A stretch of DNA of 64,000 nt. Origin: Sinobaca qinghaiensis (GTDB lineage Bacteria > Bacillota > Bacilli > Bacillales > Marinococcaceae). Position 1 is the stretch's first letter; each line of letters begins with the position of its first letter. Positions 36,289-46,736 of the stretch are shown here, one piece after another. The stretch covers positions 360,962 through 424,961 of the forward strand of contig NZ_RAPK01000009.1 of assembly GCF_003610495.1 (NCBI RefSeq), in the 5' to 3' direction. The translations under genes were made by a program, and so were the position numbers. Below the pieces are notes generated by a model. It had not been told where the DNA came from and did not search any database. It saw only the letters and a list, made by a program, of their open reading frames with translations.

Positions 36289-36555
36289 GTGAAACAGCAT
36301 ATAATCGTACATGGCCTTGTTCAGGGCGTTGGTTTCCGGCAGTTCACAAAAATGGAAGCAGATAAACTTTCCATTTATGGATGGGTTCATAACAAAACAG
36401 ACAATACCGTGGAAATCGCAGCGGAAGGCGATGACAAAGCGATGAGGTCTTTTTTGACTTCTGTGGAAAAAGGGCCGCGTTTTTCGAAAGTGGATAAAAT
36501 CGAGGTCAACCCGATCGATGAAGTTGATCATAAACAAAGCTTTAAAGTAAAATAA
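36289..36555 (+). CDS. acyP: Acylphosphatase
   Basis: 88 residues of the typical small acylphosphatase fold: VHGLVQGVGFRQF with the catalytic Arg17, and Asn35 in GWVHNKTDNTVEI. Hydrolyses acyl phosphates such as acetyl phosphate or 1,3-bisphosphoglycerate. GTG start with AAAGGAGGAATGCGGCA. Confidence 0.93.
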   Translation: MKQHIIVHGLVQGVGFRQFTKMEADKLSIYGWVHNKTDNTVEIAAEGDDKAMRSFLTSVEKGPRFSKVDKIEVNPIDEVDHKQSFKVK

Positions 36556-36596
36556 AAAAAGCTGTCCCAAATAGCATTTGGGGCAGCTCTTTTTTT
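36554..36596. terminator. Terminator between acyP and pgcA
   Basis: AAAAAGCTGTCCCAAA / TTTGGGGCAGCTTTTT-type stem with loop ATAGCA and T-run; it overlaps the acyP stop codon. Confidence 0.85.
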
Positions 36597-36599
36597 ATA

Positions 36600-38339
36600 T
36601 TATTGAATCATCTGGTGAACGATGGACATAACATCCATTTTACGCTGCAGCAGAGACTCTTCGGCTTCTTTAACATCGTCTTTTACTACGCCGAAATAAA
36701 ATTTAACTTTTGGTTCTGTTCCGGACGGTCTGGCACAAAACCAGGAGTCGTCTTCGAACTTAAATTTAAGAACGTTGGACACCGGAAGCTCGATTTTTTC
36801 TTTTTTACCATCTGTTAAAAATGTTCTTTCCCCGGTATGGTAATCTTCCATCGAGGTTACTTTCTGCCCGCTGATGATTTCCGGCGGATTGGAACGGAAG
36901 TGATGCATAATCTCCTCGATTTTTTCAACCCCTGCTTTTCCTTTTAAAGTCAGTGAATCCAGGTCTTCGAGATAGCATCCGTATTTTTCATAAAGCTCCT
37001 GAAGAGCTTCATAGATGGTACGGCCATTCTTTTTATGCCAGAGCGCCATTTCTGCGATAATTAAAGCAGACTGTACGGCATCTTTGTCTCTGACAAAATC
37101 GGCAATCAAGTAACCAAAGGATTCTTCATAGCCAAACTGAAACACGTATTCGCCGCTTTCTTCAAACTCTTTGATTTTCTCCCCGATAAATTTAAATCCG
37201 GTCAGCGTGTCCATCGTTTCCAGCCCGTAATGGGAAGCAATAACGCGTCCTAGTTCCGACGTCACAATTGTTTTCATGACGATTCCATTTTCAGGAAGGA
37301 TGCCTTTTTCTTTACGCTGGGAAAGAAGAAAATCCAGAATAAGCGCTCCTGTCTGATTTCCGGACAGCACCTGGTAATGGTTGTCTTTGGCTTTCACCGC
37401 AATACCAATCCGGTCCGCATCCGGATCCGTTGCCACCAGCAGATCGGCTCCCAGCTTATCTCCCTGCTCAATAGCCAGTTCAAATGCTGCTTTTTCTTCA
37501 GGATTCGGGCTTTTCACCGTGGAAAACTCCGGATCAGGCTCTGCCTGCTCGGCTACGACATGCACATTGGAGAATCCGCTCGATTCAAAAATCCGCGTTA
37601 CCGGTATATGAGCGGTTCCGTGAAGCGGTGAGAAAACGATGGAAAGATCTCCACCCTCTTTTTTTACAGTTTCCGGATCCAGCAGGATGGTTTCCAGATG
37701 CTGATTGTACGGAAGATCTATTTCTTCCCCGATTACTTTCAGCAGGCCATCCTGTTCCAATGTGCTCTGCTCCGCTGTTTCAATCTCCAGTTCATTTTCG
37801 ACGCTGTTTACAAAGTCTACCAGCTCTTCTGCCGGCTCCGGAGGAAACTGGCCGCCGTCTTTGCCGTACACTTTAAAACCGTTATATATAGGAGGATTGT
37901 GGCTTGCCGTAATGACAACGCCTGCAAAAGCATGCAGATACCTAACAGCAAAGGAAAGTTCCGGTGTCGGCCTCAGGTTCTCAAATATGTATGCCTGAAT
38001 GCCGTGTGCACCCAGCGTGCGTGCCGTTTCCATCGCAAATAAGCCGGATCGGTGCCTGGAATCATAAGCTATCGCGACTCCTCGTGCTTTAGCTTCCTCC
38101 CCCCTGCTTTCTATAAACCGTGCCAGTCCTTCTGCTGCGCGGCGGATCGTGTATATATTCATTCTGTTTGTACCCGGTCCCATTTCACCGCGCATACCGC
38201 CTGTGCCAAACTCCAGATACTTGTAAAAACTGTCCTCAAGCTGCGTTTCTTCTTCGGAAAGAACGTTCAGCTCCTCATCAAGTTCTTTTTCCAGAGATGA
38301 AAAAGACGTCCATCTTTCCCAATTCGTTTTCCAGTCCAT
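36600..38339 (-). CDS. pgcA: Phosphoglucomutase / phosphomannomutase PgcA
   Basis: 579 residues of the alpha-D-phosphohexomutase superfamily: phosphoserine loop TASHNPPIYNG with Ser146, metal loop DPDADRIG, sugar loop, and phosphate loop RPSGTEPKVKFYF. Interconverts glucose 6- and 1-phosphate (in B. subtilis, PgcA/YhxB for UDP-glucose and teichoic acids). ATG at 38337-38339 with AGAGGTCATGCGAA; the longer frame lacks a ribosome site. It would feed the glycogen operon downstream. Confidence 0.93.
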   Translation of the reverse strand: MDWKTNWERWTSFSSLEKELDEELNVLSEEETQLEDSFYKYLEFGTGGMRGEMGPGTNRMNIYTIRRAAEGLARFIESRGEEAKARGVAIAYDSRHRSGLFAMETARTLGAHGIQAYIFENLRPTPELSFAVRYLHAFAGVVITASHNPPIYNGFKVYGKDGGQFPPEPAEELVDFVNSVENELEIETAEQSTLEQDGLLKVIGEEIDLPYNQHLETILLDPETVKKEGGDLSIVFSPLHGTAHIPVTRIFESSGFSNVHVVAEQAEPDPEFSTVKSPNPEEKAAFELAIEQGDKLGADLLVATDPDADRIGIAVKAKDNHYQVLSGNQTGALILDFLLSQRKEKGILPENGIVMKTIVTSELGRVIASHYGLETMDTLTGFKFIGEKIKEFEESGEYVFQFGYEESFGYLIADFVRDKDAVQSALIIAEMALWHKKNGRTIYEALQELYEKYGCYLEDLDSLTLKGKAGVEKIEEIMHHFRSNPPEIISGQKVTSMEDYHTGERTFLTDGKKEKIELPVSNVLKFKFEDDSWFCARPSGTEPKVKFYFGVVKDDVKEAEESLLQRKMDVMSIVHQMIQ

Positions 38340-38473
38340 TTCGCATGACCTCTTTTCTGTTTGTATATTCTTATTATAGTAAACATAGACACGTTCTACC
38401 ATGATTAATAAAAAATGGCTTTTCTGCCGACGGCGTTGTTGTATGTATACCCTTATTTTATCTCATTTATCCC

Positions 38474-38512
38474 ATAAAAAAACAGCAGAAGCCGGATCGC
38501 TTCTGCTGTTCA
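38474..38512 (-). terminator. Terminator of glpD
   Basis: AACAGCAGAAGC / GCTTCTGCTGTT around CGGATC, T-run of seven on the minus strand. Confidence 0.9.
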
Positions 38513-38519
38513 TAAATTA

Positions 38520-40199
38520 TTAGGAAAGCACGGCGCTTTCTGTTTCTACTTCTTCTTCTGTATGCTTGGCATAACGGATTTCCGTTTCCAGCTCTTCTAC
38601 AAATGAAGCTGCCTGTGTTTCATTCCAGCCTGCTTTTTTCTTCATAAAAGCAAGGACCGGCTCTTTCCATTTATCTACTTCGTTCATTCCGAAAAACAGA
38701 AGAGCGGCACGTCTGTTAAAGAAGTCAAGCGGTGTAACCGCCATTTCTTCTTCAAGCGCGTAAAGAATCTGGCCGCCTAGTTTTAACGGAAGACCTGCCT
38801 GTTCAATGTCTGTTTTCTGTTTCTTAATATGAGCAAATACGTTCGGTGCATTAGAACCGTAGAATTCAATAACCTGCTCGGCTTCATCTTTGGACAGACC
38901 TGCCTGCTCGCCAAGGTATGCCTGTGTTTTTACATACGTATCAAAGCCGGAAGATCCATCTACTGCCCCGCCGGAAAGGTGAATGTGCTCGGTTGGACAT
39001 GGAGCATGGATATTCATTCGTTCTGCCACAATATCGACGGCTTTTTCAGCCATTTTGCGATACCCAGTCAGCTTGCCTCCTGCAATAGAGATCAGACCGG
39101 TTTCAGAAAGAAACACTTCATCTTTTCTGGAAATCTCGGAAGCTGATTTTCCTTCTTCATAGATAAGCGGACGCAGTCCGGCCCAGCTTGACTCCACGTC
39201 CTCTTTTGTGAGCTTGAGCTCAGGGAACATGTAGTTGGAGATCTCGAGAACATAGCTTCTGTCTTCTTCCGTCATTCTCGGGGAAGCGATATCTGCTTCA
39301 TACACGGTGTCTGTTGTGCCAACATACGTTTTGTTGTCTCTTGGGATAGCGAAAGCCATACGGCCGTCCGGCGTATCAAAATAAGTTGCCTGGCGCAGCG
39401 GGAAGCGGGTTCTATCGAATACAAGGTGAATCCCCTTTGTCAGACGAAGATGCTTGCCGAAGTTGGAGCCGTCTTTTTTACGCAGCGTATCCACCCACGG
39501 TCCTGCAGCATTAATAATATGATTGGCATAAATGGTATACTCTTTATTGTTCACTGTATCTTTTACTTTAACTGCCACAGCTTTTCCATTTTCATACACA
39601 AAATCTTCCACTCTGGCGTAGTTAACCGGATTTGCTCCAAAATCTATGGAACGCTTTATTGTTTCCAGGGTCAGCCTGGCATCATCTGTCCGGTATTCTA
39701 CGTATACACCGCCGCCTTTTAACCCTTCATTTCTAAGAAGCGGTTCTTTTTCCAGCGTTTTTTCTCTATTAAGCATAAAGCGCTGTTCTTCTTTTTTTAC
39801 TTTAGCAAGCCTGTCGTACACTTTAAGTCCAAAGGACATTGAAGTTTTACCGAACGAACCGTTTTCTACTAAAGGAAGAAGCATCCACTGTGGTTCTGTT
39901 ACGTGCGGAGCATTTTCATATACGATTGCTCTTTCTGTTCCAACCTCAGCTACAAGTCCTACTTCGTACTGTTTAAGGTATCTTAATCCACCGTGGACAA
40001 GCTTGGTTGAACGGCTGGAAGTTCCTGCTGCAAAATCCTGCATTTCCACCAGTCCTGTTTTCATACCTCTTGCGGCAGCATCCAGGGAAATTCCTGCTCC
40101 TGTGATACCTCCGCCAATTACTAAAACGTCCAGCGTTTCCCGGCTCATTTGTTCTAATCTGCTCTCTCTGGATACAGCTGAAAATGATTGATTATTCAA
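38520..40199 (-). CDS. glpD: Aerobic glycerol-3-phosphate dehydrogenase
   Basis: 559 residues, FAD-dependent membrane-associated enzyme oxidising sn-glycerol 3-phosphate to DHAP with electrons to menaquinone. FAD motif VLVIGGGITGAGISLDAAARG near the start, then GTSSRSTKLVHGGLRYL and TKGIHLVF. TTG start (40197-40199) with CAGGAGGGCGTAACT. Upstream is a leader hairpin with GlpP-type features and then glpP, so expression is expected to need antitermination in the presence of glycerol 3-phosphate. Confidence 0.94.
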   Translation of the reverse strand: MNNQSFSAVSRESRLEQMSRETLDVLVIGGGITGAGISLDAAARGMKTGLVEMQDFAAGTSSRSTKLVHGGLRYLKQYEVGLVAEVGTERAIVYENAPHVTEPQWMLLPLVENGSFGKTSMSFGLKVYDRLAKVKKEEQRFMLNREKTLEKEPLLRNEGLKGGGVYVEYRTDDARLTLETIKRSIDFGANPVNYARVEDFVYENGKAVAVKVKDTVNNKEYTIYANHIINAAGPWVDTLRKKDGSNFGKHLRLTKGIHLVFDRTRFPLRQATYFDTPDGRMAFAIPRDNKTYVGTTDTVYEADIASPRMTEEDRSYVLEISNYMFPELKLTKEDVESSWAGLRPLIYEEGKSASEISRKDEVFLSETGLISIAGGKLTGYRKMAEKAVDIVAERMNIHAPCPTEHIHLSGGAVDGSSGFDTYVKTQAYLGEQAGLSKDEAEQVIEFYGSNAPNVFAHIKKQKTDIEQAGLPLKLGGQILYALEEEMAVTPLDFFNRRAALLFFGMNEVDKWKEPVLAFMKKKAGWNETQAASFVEELETEIRYAKHTEEEVETESAVLS

Positions 40200-40242
40200 A
40201 GTTACGCCCTCCTGTAGTGCCGGACCGCCGTTTTATCAGGTA

Positions 40243-40296
40243 TAAAAAAACCGCAATATGACCATACAGTTGTCCTGTATAGAAATATTGCGGTCT
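40243..40296 (-). promoter_or_regulatory. glpD leader terminator controlled by GlpP antitermination
   Basis: In the glpD leader, ACCGCAATAT (about 40249-40258) pairs with ATATTGCGGT (about 40285-40294), loop of about 27, followed on the minus strand by TTTTTTTA. Upstream on the transcript lies GGTCGGAGCCGCAGGAGAG. In Bacillus, GlpP bound to glycerol 3-phosphate and glpD leader mRNA prevents termination at such a hairpin. Confidence 0.8.
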
Positions 40297-40378
40297 CTCC
40301 TGCGGCTCCGACCTGATTTTAACTTATAGTTATTGTACACCCCGTGTGGAATTATTGTAAAGAGAAAAGCTTTTCTTT

Positions 40379-40933
40379 TTATAAATCAGGGTTCCAGAGT
40401 TCCTTCCGGTTGGTTGTTACTGCTGTTGCCCCTGCTTGAAGAGCATTATTAACTTCTTCGCGGCTGCGGATGAGCCCGCCTGCTACTACAGGAATGCCGG
40501 ACCTTTCGAGTACCTCTGTTATCATGCCCGGGATGACACCCGGCAGTACTTCTATAATGTCCGGTTTAACGTCATCTATTAATCGGAAACTCGTGTCGAG
40601 TGCCAGTGAATCGAGCAGGAATAATCGCTGCATAGCCAGAACTTTATGTTTTTTTGCCGTGATCAGCATTTGTTTTCTTGTCGAAATCAATCCATACGGC
40701 TTGATATGCTGGCAGAGAAACTGGGCTGCATATTCATCATGGGCAAGTCCCTGCACAAGGTCAGCGTGCAGGATAACTTTCTTATTTTCGGATTTGGCCA
40801 GCTGGATCATGCTTTTCAGCTGCGCAATGTGGGTATTGAGCAGTACTATGTGTGTCCCTTCTTTCTTTAACAGACCATCAAATTCTTTTGCTGTGCGGGC
40901 GGCCGGAAGCACCGTTTCTTTTCCAAAAAACAT
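40379..40933 (-). CDS. glpP: Glycerol uptake operon antiterminator GlpP
   Basis: 184 residues. RNA-binding antiterminator of the GlpP family: VLLNTHIAQLKSMIQLAKS, KKVILHADLVQGLAHDEYA, ISTRKQMLITAKK, VLPGVIPGMI, and VVAGGLIRSREEVNNALQAGATAV-type glycerol-phosphate-binding barrel features. It activates glpD (and glpFK elsewhere). ATG with GAAAGGAGCAGGATAT. Directly upstream of its target glpD, same strand. Confidence 0.92.
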   Translation of the reverse strand: MFFGKETVLPAARTAKEFDGLLKKEGTHIVLLNTHIAQLKSMIQLAKSENKKVILHADLVQGLAHDEYAAQFLCQHIKPYGLISTRKQMLITAKKHKVLAMQRLFLLDSLALDTSFRLIDDVKPDIIEVLPGVIPGMITEVLERSGIPVVAGGLIRSREEVNNALQAGATAVTTNRKELWNPDL

Positions 40934-41104
40934 ATATCCTGCTCCTTTCTCTCGTTAATTTTATATTCTTGTATTAAAGTTGGGAAAAAATAAATAATTT
41001 CTTATAAAAAAGGGAATACCTCTGTATGCAGCGAATAAGTATTAATAGGACAGCACTGCTGGAACGAAACTTTTACGTCAAACGAATTTAGGTGAGTTAT
41101 ACAA

Positions 41105-43021
41105 ATGGATATGTACGGGATTACAGAAGAGCAACTTTATCTTTTTCATGAAGGAACATTTTATCACAGCCATCACGTGTTTGGGTGCCACCATATTACT
41201 TATAAAGGAAAAAAAGGCTGTCGCTTTACCGTCTGGGCCCCCCATGCGGAAAAAATCCACATCGCATGTGAAGAAAATGCCTGGACAGGAGAAGGCTTCG
41301 AACTGCACCGTATTGATGATTTAGGAGTATGGTCCGGTTTTTTCCCGGAGTGGAAAGCACAGGCTACATACAAATACTCCATTACAGCAGAAGACGGCAG
41401 CATCCTTTTGAAAGCTGATCCCTATGCTGTTTTTTCTGAAATCAGGCCTAATACGGCTTCCGTTTCGATGCTGGAATCAACGCATCACTGGAACGATGAG
41501 AAATATCTTGCTGAACGTGCACGCACTAACTTTTATGAATCAAAAATCGCCGTTTATGAAATGCACGCCGGCACATGGAAGCAGCATCCGGATGGTTCGT
41601 TTTATTCTTACCGGGAGCTTGCCACCCACATTATACCCTACCTTCTGGAAATGGAATACACTCATGTGGAGCTACTTCCTATCTCTGAGCATCCCTTTGA
41701 TCAGTCCTGGGGTTACCAGGTTACAGGCTACTTCTCTATTACAAGCCGCTACGGAACTCCTGATGACTTTAAGTATTTCGTTGATGCCTGCCATGCATCC
41801 GGCATCGGAGTTATTATGGACTGGGTGCCGGGACATTTCTGTAAAGACTCCCACGGCCTCAGACAGTTCGACGGAAAACCGCTTTATGAATATGATGACC
41901 CAATGATTGCTGAAAAAACAAACTGGGGAACATTGGTATTTGATTATACCAAACCTGAAGTCAGATCTTTTTTAATCTCCAATGCGGTATTCTGGCTGGA
42001 GGATCTCCATCTGGACGGTATTCGCGTTGATGCGGTTGCCAGTATGATTTATTACAATCTCGAAAAAACGGAAATGGATGCCAAGGTTTATAATATACAT
42101 GGAGAAGGTATAAATTTAGAAGCAGTGGATTTCCTGAAGCAGCTTAATACCGCTGTTTCCGATAGACTGCCGGACACCCTGATGATCGCAGAAGAAAGCA
42201 CGGCCTGGCCTATGATCACACATCCTGTGAAGGACGGCGGCCTGGGTTTTGATTTCAAATGGAATATGGGATGGATGAATGATACATTAACATATATGAA
42301 GATGCACTGGACGCAGAGAAAAGACTTTCATCACCTGCTGACTTTTTCCGGTGTGTATGCATTTTCTGAACGTTTTATTCTTCCGCTCTCCCATGATGAA
42401 GTCGTCCATGAAAAGAAGTCCCTTCTCGACAAAATGCCCGGGAGCCAGGAAGAACAGTTTTCACAGCTTCGCCTTCTTTACGGCTACATGGCATCCCATC
42501 CAGGGAAAACACTTCTTTTTATGGGAGGCGAGATCGGTGCTTACGACGAATGGCGCGATAAAGAAGAGCTGGCATGGAATCTCTTAACGTATCCGATTCA
42601 CCATGCTCTTCAGCGTTACGTCGCTTCTCTACAGAAATTTGTTAAAAACCATCCGGCTTTGTATGCACAGGATCATCAGCCTGAAGGATTTACCTGGGTC
42701 GACGCTGACAACAGCGAGCAGAACATTCTTCTTTTTACCCGTCAGAGTGAGGAAGAGGAGCTGCTGATATTGTGTAATTTCTCCGGAATGAAATTTCCTC
42801 ACTTCCGGATAGGCGTTTCTGAACCCGGTTTGTACCAGGAAGTATTTAACAGCGATGAAGCGGAGTTCGGGGGCAGTGGTTATACAAACAGATTATACCT
42901 CCCCTCTTCCCCAAGCCCTCTTCACGGCAGGCCCCACTCTATTGATACAGTAGTACCGCCGTTTTCTACGCTGTACTTTAAGAAAAGAAAAGCAATTAAA
43001 AGGAGGAATCATAATGGGTAA
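41105..43021 (+). CDS. glgB: 1,4-alpha-glucan branching enzyme GlgB
   Basis: 638 residues, GH13 with an N-terminal CBM48. Catalytic Asp in [12 protein letters not shown], Glu in LMIAEES, and third Asp in [10 protein letters not shown]. Makes alpha-1,6 branches in glycogen. ATG with TAGGTGAGTTATACAA; a second in-frame ATG lies 6 bases on. First of a five-gene operon; overlaps glgC by 8 bases. No strong SigE promoter was recognised upstream. Confidence 0.95.
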   Translation: MDMYGITEEQLYLFHEGTFYHSHHVFGCHHITYKGKKGCRFTVWAPHAEKIHIACEENAWTGEGFELHRIDDLGVWSGFFPEWKAQATYKYSITAEDGSILLKADPYAVFSEIRPNTASVSMLESTHHWNDEKYLAERARTNFYESKIAVYEMHAGTWKQHPDGSFYSYRELATHIIPYLLEMEYTHVELLPISEHPFDQSWGYQVTGYFSITSRYGTPDDFKYFVDACHASGIGVIMDWVPGHFCKDSHGLRQFDGKPLYEYDDPMIAEKTNWGTLVFDYTKPEVRSFLISNAVFWLEDLHLDGIRVDAVASMIYYNLEKTEMDAKVYNIHGEGINLEAVDFLKQLNTAVSDRLPDTLMIAEESTAWPMITHPVKDGGLGFDFKWNMGWMNDTLTYMKMHWTQRKDFHHLLTFSGVYAFSERFILPLSHDEVVHEKKSLLDKMPGSQEEQFSQLRLLYGYMASHPGKTLLFMGGEIGAYDEWRDKEELAWNLLTYPIHHALQRYVASLQKFVKNHPALYAQDHQPEGFTWVDADNSEQNILLFTRQSEEEELLILCNFSGMKFPHFRIGVSEPGLYQEVFNSDEAEFGGSGYTNRLYLPSSPSPLHGRPHSIDTVVPPFSTLYFKKRKAIKRRNHNG

Positions 43022-44168
43022 AGAAATTATTGGAATGCTGCTTGCAGGCGGCGAAGGAAAGCGTCTCGGCCAGTTAACAAAAGATACCGCAAAACCCGCT
43101 GTCCCATTTGGGGGAAAGTATAGAATTATTGATTTCACTTTAAGCAACTGCACACACTCCAACATTGATACGGTTGGGGTACTGACGCAGTATCAGCCAA
43201 TGGATTTAAACCGTCATCTCGGCTCCGGAACTCCATGGGAGCTGGATAGAAAATATGGAGGAATTTCCATCCTCCCTCCTTTTACCGTTCAGGAAGGCGG
43301 AGGCTGGTATTCCGGAACAGCAGACGCTATTTACCAGAATATGCAGTTTATTGACCAATATAACCCTGAATACATTCTTGTTATTTCAGGTGACCATATT
43401 TATAAAATGAACTACGATGCTATGCTCGAGCAGCATAAAAAGGAAAATGCGGATGCCACCATCTCGGTTCTTGAAGTTCCATGGGAAGACGCTTCGCGTT
43501 TTGGCATCATGAATACAAACGAACAGATGGAAGTTATTGAATTCCAGGAAAAGCCAAAAGAACCTAAAAATAACCTGGCTTCCATGGGTATTTATATATT
43601 TACCTGGGCTTCCCTGCGCGACTACTTAATTAAAGACGCAGAAAATTCTGAATCAAGCCATGATTTCGGTAAAGATATTATTCCAATGATGCTTGAGGAT
43701 GAACGTAAATTAAAAGCTTTCTCCTTTCACGGCTACTGGAAGGACGTTGGAACGATTAAAAGCTACTGGGAAGCCAATATGGACCTGCTGGACCAGAATT
43801 CAGGCCTGCGTCTTCATGACAGGAGCTGGAGAATCTATACCGTAAACCCTAATCAGCCTCCCCACTACATGGGACAGGAAGCAACCGTTTCCAATTCCCT
43901 CATCAATGAGGGCTGCCATGTGCTTGGCCATATACAGCGCTCCGTGCTTTTCCAGGGAGTACGTGTGGAAGCCGGATCTAATATAAAGGATTCAGTCATT
44001 ATGCCGGAAGTGAAAATCGGCAGCAATGTCACGCTTGAAAAAGTTATCGTCCGGCCTGGAACCGTTATACCCGACAACTGCGTTATTACATTCGACAAGG
44101 CAGAAGATTCCATGGTTGTCGACAACGATACTTCGTTTAAACAATACCTGCCAAGCAATCAACGATAA
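43014..44168 (+). CDS. glgC: Glucose-1-phosphate adenylyltransferase catalytic subunit GlgC
   Basis: 384 residues. Nucleotidyltransferase with [40 protein letters not shown] and GDHIYKM, plus a C-terminal left-handed beta-helix. Makes ADP-glucose, the committed glycogen step. ATG with AAAAGGAGGAATCATA inside the glgB end (8-base overlap), indicating translational coupling. Confidence 0.95.
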   Translation: MGKEIIGMLLAGGEGKRLGQLTKDTAKPAVPFGGKYRIIDFTLSNCTHSNIDTVGVLTQYQPMDLNRHLGSGTPWELDRKYGGISILPPFTVQEGGGWYSGTADAIYQNMQFIDQYNPEYILVISGDHIYKMNYDAMLEQHKKENADATISVLEVPWEDASRFGIMNTNEQMEVIEFQEKPKEPKNNLASMGIYIFTWASLRDYLIKDAENSESSHDFGKDIIPMMLEDERKLKAFSFHGYWKDVGTIKSYWEANMDLLDQNSGLRLHDRSWRIYTVNPNQPPHYMGQEATVSNSLINEGCHVLGHIQRSVLFQGVRVEAGSNIKDSVIMPEVKIGSNVTLEKVIVRPGTVIPDNCVITFDKAEDSMVVDNDTSFKQYLPSNQR

Positions 44169-44185
44169 TAATAGGAGGCTAGACT

Positions 44186-45292
44186 ATGGCTAAAATGATG
44201 GGTGTTATAAATTTAGATTCCGAGTACAGCAACCTTAATGAGTTAACATATTTCAGAAGCGGGGCTGCTGTTCCTTTTGCCGGAAGATACCGGCTGATTG
44301 ACTTTACGCTTTCCAATATGAGTAATGCCAACATTCATGATATTGCAATTTTCGCACGTGAAAAGTACAGGTCGCTTATGGACCATCTCGGAACCGGTTC
44401 CGACTGGGACCTTGACAGAAAGCGCGGAGGACTCTTCATTCTCCCTCCGGACTGGAACGACCCGTCTGACATTTCCCGCGGTGACCTGCAGCATTTTCAT
44501 AATAACCGTGACTTTTTTGAAAGAAGCTCAGCTGAATATGTGTTTCTCAGCGGAAGTCAGTGCATCATGAATCTTCCTATTTCCGAAGCACTTGATAAGC
44601 ATATATCATCTGATGCAGATGTCACGTTAATCTCTGCCAGCTTATCCGATGAGGACCGCGAGGATAACAGCTACCTTAAATTACAGACGGATGAAAATGG
44701 AGCGGTTACTGCTTTTTCCCATGATAGAAGCCTCCCTTCTATTTTTACCGGGATGTACATTATCAAGAAAAGTCTTCTTATGGAACTCGTAGATGAGTGT
44801 ATCAACAATGAAAAAGAAAACTTTTTCTTAAACGGTATTAAAGATAACCTGCATAAATTATCTGTGCAGACGTATCATCACGAAGGATATACCGCGTTTA
44901 TCCAATCACTGAAAAGCTACTACAAGCAGAACATGCGGCTTCTTAATACAGATCATTACCAGACTTTGTTTTTTGAAAACCAGCGGATTTATACGAAAGT
45001 AAAAGATGAGCCGCCTACCAAATACGGCGACAGTGCTGAGGTCAATCACTCTTTGGTTGCCAATGGATGTACCATTGAAGGAGAAGTATCCAACAGTATT
45101 CTTTTCCGGGGCGTAACGGTGGAAAAAGGAGCCGTAGTTAAAGACTCTATTATTCTGCAGCGTTGTCATATTAAGGCCGATTCCACGATAGATTACTCTA
45201 TTATTGATAAAGACAGTACGATTGCCAGTGGAACGACACTAAAGGGCATTGAAGATCGTCCGTATGTCATAGCTAAACGTTCAGTTATATAA
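44186..45292 (+). CDS. glgD: GlgD, regulatory ADP-glucose pyrophosphorylase subunit
   Basis: 368 residues, related to GlgC but the substrate-binding GGxGxRL loop is replaced (GVINLDSEYSNLNELTYF), which is typical of the GlgD partner that stimulates GlgC. RLIDFTLSNMSNANI and beta-helix C-terminus retained. ATG with AGGAGGCTAGACT, 17 bases after glgC. Confidence 0.93.
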   Translation: MAKMMGVINLDSEYSNLNELTYFRSGAAVPFAGRYRLIDFTLSNMSNANIHDIAIFAREKYRSLMDHLGTGSDWDLDRKRGGLFILPPDWNDPSDISRGDLQHFHNNRDFFERSSAEYVFLSGSQCIMNLPISEALDKHISSDADVTLISASLSDEDREDNSYLKLQTDENGAVTAFSHDRSLPSIFTGMYIIKKSLLMELVDECINNEKENFFLNGIKDNLHKLSVQTYHHEGYTAFIQSLKSYYKQNMRLLNTDHYQTLFFENQRIYTKVKDEPPTKYGDSAEVNHSLVANGCTIEGEVSNSILFRGVTVEKGAVVKDSIILQRCHIKADSTIDYSIIDKDSTIASGTTLKGIEDRPYVIAKRSVI

Positions 45293-45305
45293 GGAGAGAT
45301 GTCCA

Positions 45306-46715
45306 ATGAATCTTTTATTTGCCGCTTCTGAATCACAGCCATTTTTTAAAACAGGGGGCCTCGCCGATGTGGTGGGTGCCCTCCCTCATGCTTTAAAGGA
45401 AACCAGCGACGATCATATACAGGTTATTCTTCCGTATTACAATCAATTTATGAAAGACCATTTTGCGGACAGGCTGGAGCTTGTTAAAACCGACATAACG
45501 ATTCATTTAGGCTGGCGCCGGCAGCGTGCAGATTTACTTAAACTGAATGAAAAAGGAATTACGTATTATTTCATTAAAAATAATTACTATTTTGACCGGG
45601 CTAATATCTACAGCTACTATGATGACGGCGAACGGTTTGTTTTTTTCTCCAAAGCTGTTATTGCTGCTCTTCCGCATCTGGAGAAAGATCCCGATATTAT
45701 TCACTGTCACGACTGGCAGACCGGCCTCGTGCCCGCTTTTTTGAAAGCATACGGCCTCCATTACAAAACCGTGTTTACGATTCATAACCTGCAGTACCAG
45801 GGTATTCTGCAGAATTCCGCATTTGATGACCTGATTAATTTAGGAGGAGAACATTACTTCGGCATGGAATGGAACGGACTTATTAACTGCCTGAAGGCGG
45901 CTGTGCATCACAGCGATTTAATTACGACCGTCAGTCCGACCTATGCTGAAGAAATCAAAAGTCCGTTTTTTGGAGAAGGAATGCATTCTCTTTTAAACGA
46001 TAAATCCGACATTCTGCGCGGTGTTCTAAATGGAATAGATACGGCGTCATACGATCCGGCAAATGATTCTTATATTCCCCACCCTTATCACCACTCACCG
46101 GAAAAAAAGCGCAGCAACAAAGAAAGCCTGCAGGCCGAATTGGGACTTCCGGTAAACGGAGATATCCCTCTCATCGCCATGGTGACAAGGCTTGCTGACC
46201 AAAAGGGGCTGCCATTGGTAGCTGATGTATTTCCTGAATTGATGGAACGGCCGATTCAATTTGTCCTCCTTGGTACCGGAGATCCCGGCCTGGAGCAGTA
46301 TTTCCGGGATATTTCCTCCCATTATCCGGAGCAGGCTTCGATTCGTACTTATTTTGATGAGGGACTGGCCCGGAGAATGTATGCAGGCGCGGATTTTCTG
46401 CTTATTCCGTCCCGCTTTGAACCGTGCGGCCTGAGCCAGCTCATAGCGCTGCGCTATGAAACGGCCTCTATTGTAAGAGAAACCGGTGGATTAAAAGATA
46501 CTATTCACCCATTTAATCCCGAAACCGGCACGGGAAATGGATTTACTTTTCATCAGTCTGATGCATACGAAATGCTCGGCTGCATCGATCATGCTCTTAC
46601 AGTTTACGCAGACGAGAACCAGTGGTCCGCTCTGCTGGAGAACATTTATAAAGCGGAAGTAGACTGGAAAACTTCTGCCCGTGTGTATCAGGATTTGTAT
46701 CAGCAGCTTTCATGA
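45306..46715 (+). CDS. glgA: Glycogen synthase GlgA
   Basis: 469 residues, GT5. ADP-glucose site KTGGLAD near the N-terminus (FFKTGGLADVVGALP), DWQTGLVPAF, TIHNLQYQG, and the C-terminal PSRFEPCGLSQL. Elongates glycogen with ADP-glucose. ATG with AAGGAGAGATGTCCA, 13 bases after glgD. Confidence 0.95.
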   Translation: MNLLFAASESQPFFKTGGLADVVGALPHALKETSDDHIQVILPYYNQFMKDHFADRLELVKTDITIHLGWRRQRADLLKLNEKGITYYFIKNNYYFDRANIYSYYDDGERFVFFSKAVIAALPHLEKDPDIIHCHDWQTGLVPAFLKAYGLHYKTVFTIHNLQYQGILQNSAFDDLINLGGEHYFGMEWNGLINCLKAAVHHSDLITTVSPTYAEEIKSPFFGEGMHSLLNDKSDILRGVLNGIDTASYDPANDSYIPHPYHHSPEKKRSNKESLQAELGLPVNGDIPLIAMVTRLADQKGLPLVADVFPELMERPIQFVLLGTGDPGLEQYFRDISSHYPEQASIRTYFDEGLARRMYAGADFLLIPSRFEPCGLSQLIALRYETASIVRETGGLKDTIHPFNPETGTGNGFTFHQSDAYEMLGCIDHALTVYADENQWSALLENIYKAEVDWKTSARVYQDLYQQLS

Positions 46716-46736
46716 TAAAAGGAGAAGTGAGTCATA

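Noticed and set aside
40934..41104. SigE promoter before glgB
   Set aside because: The B. subtilis operon is sporulation controlled, but no matching -35/-10 pair could be recognised here.
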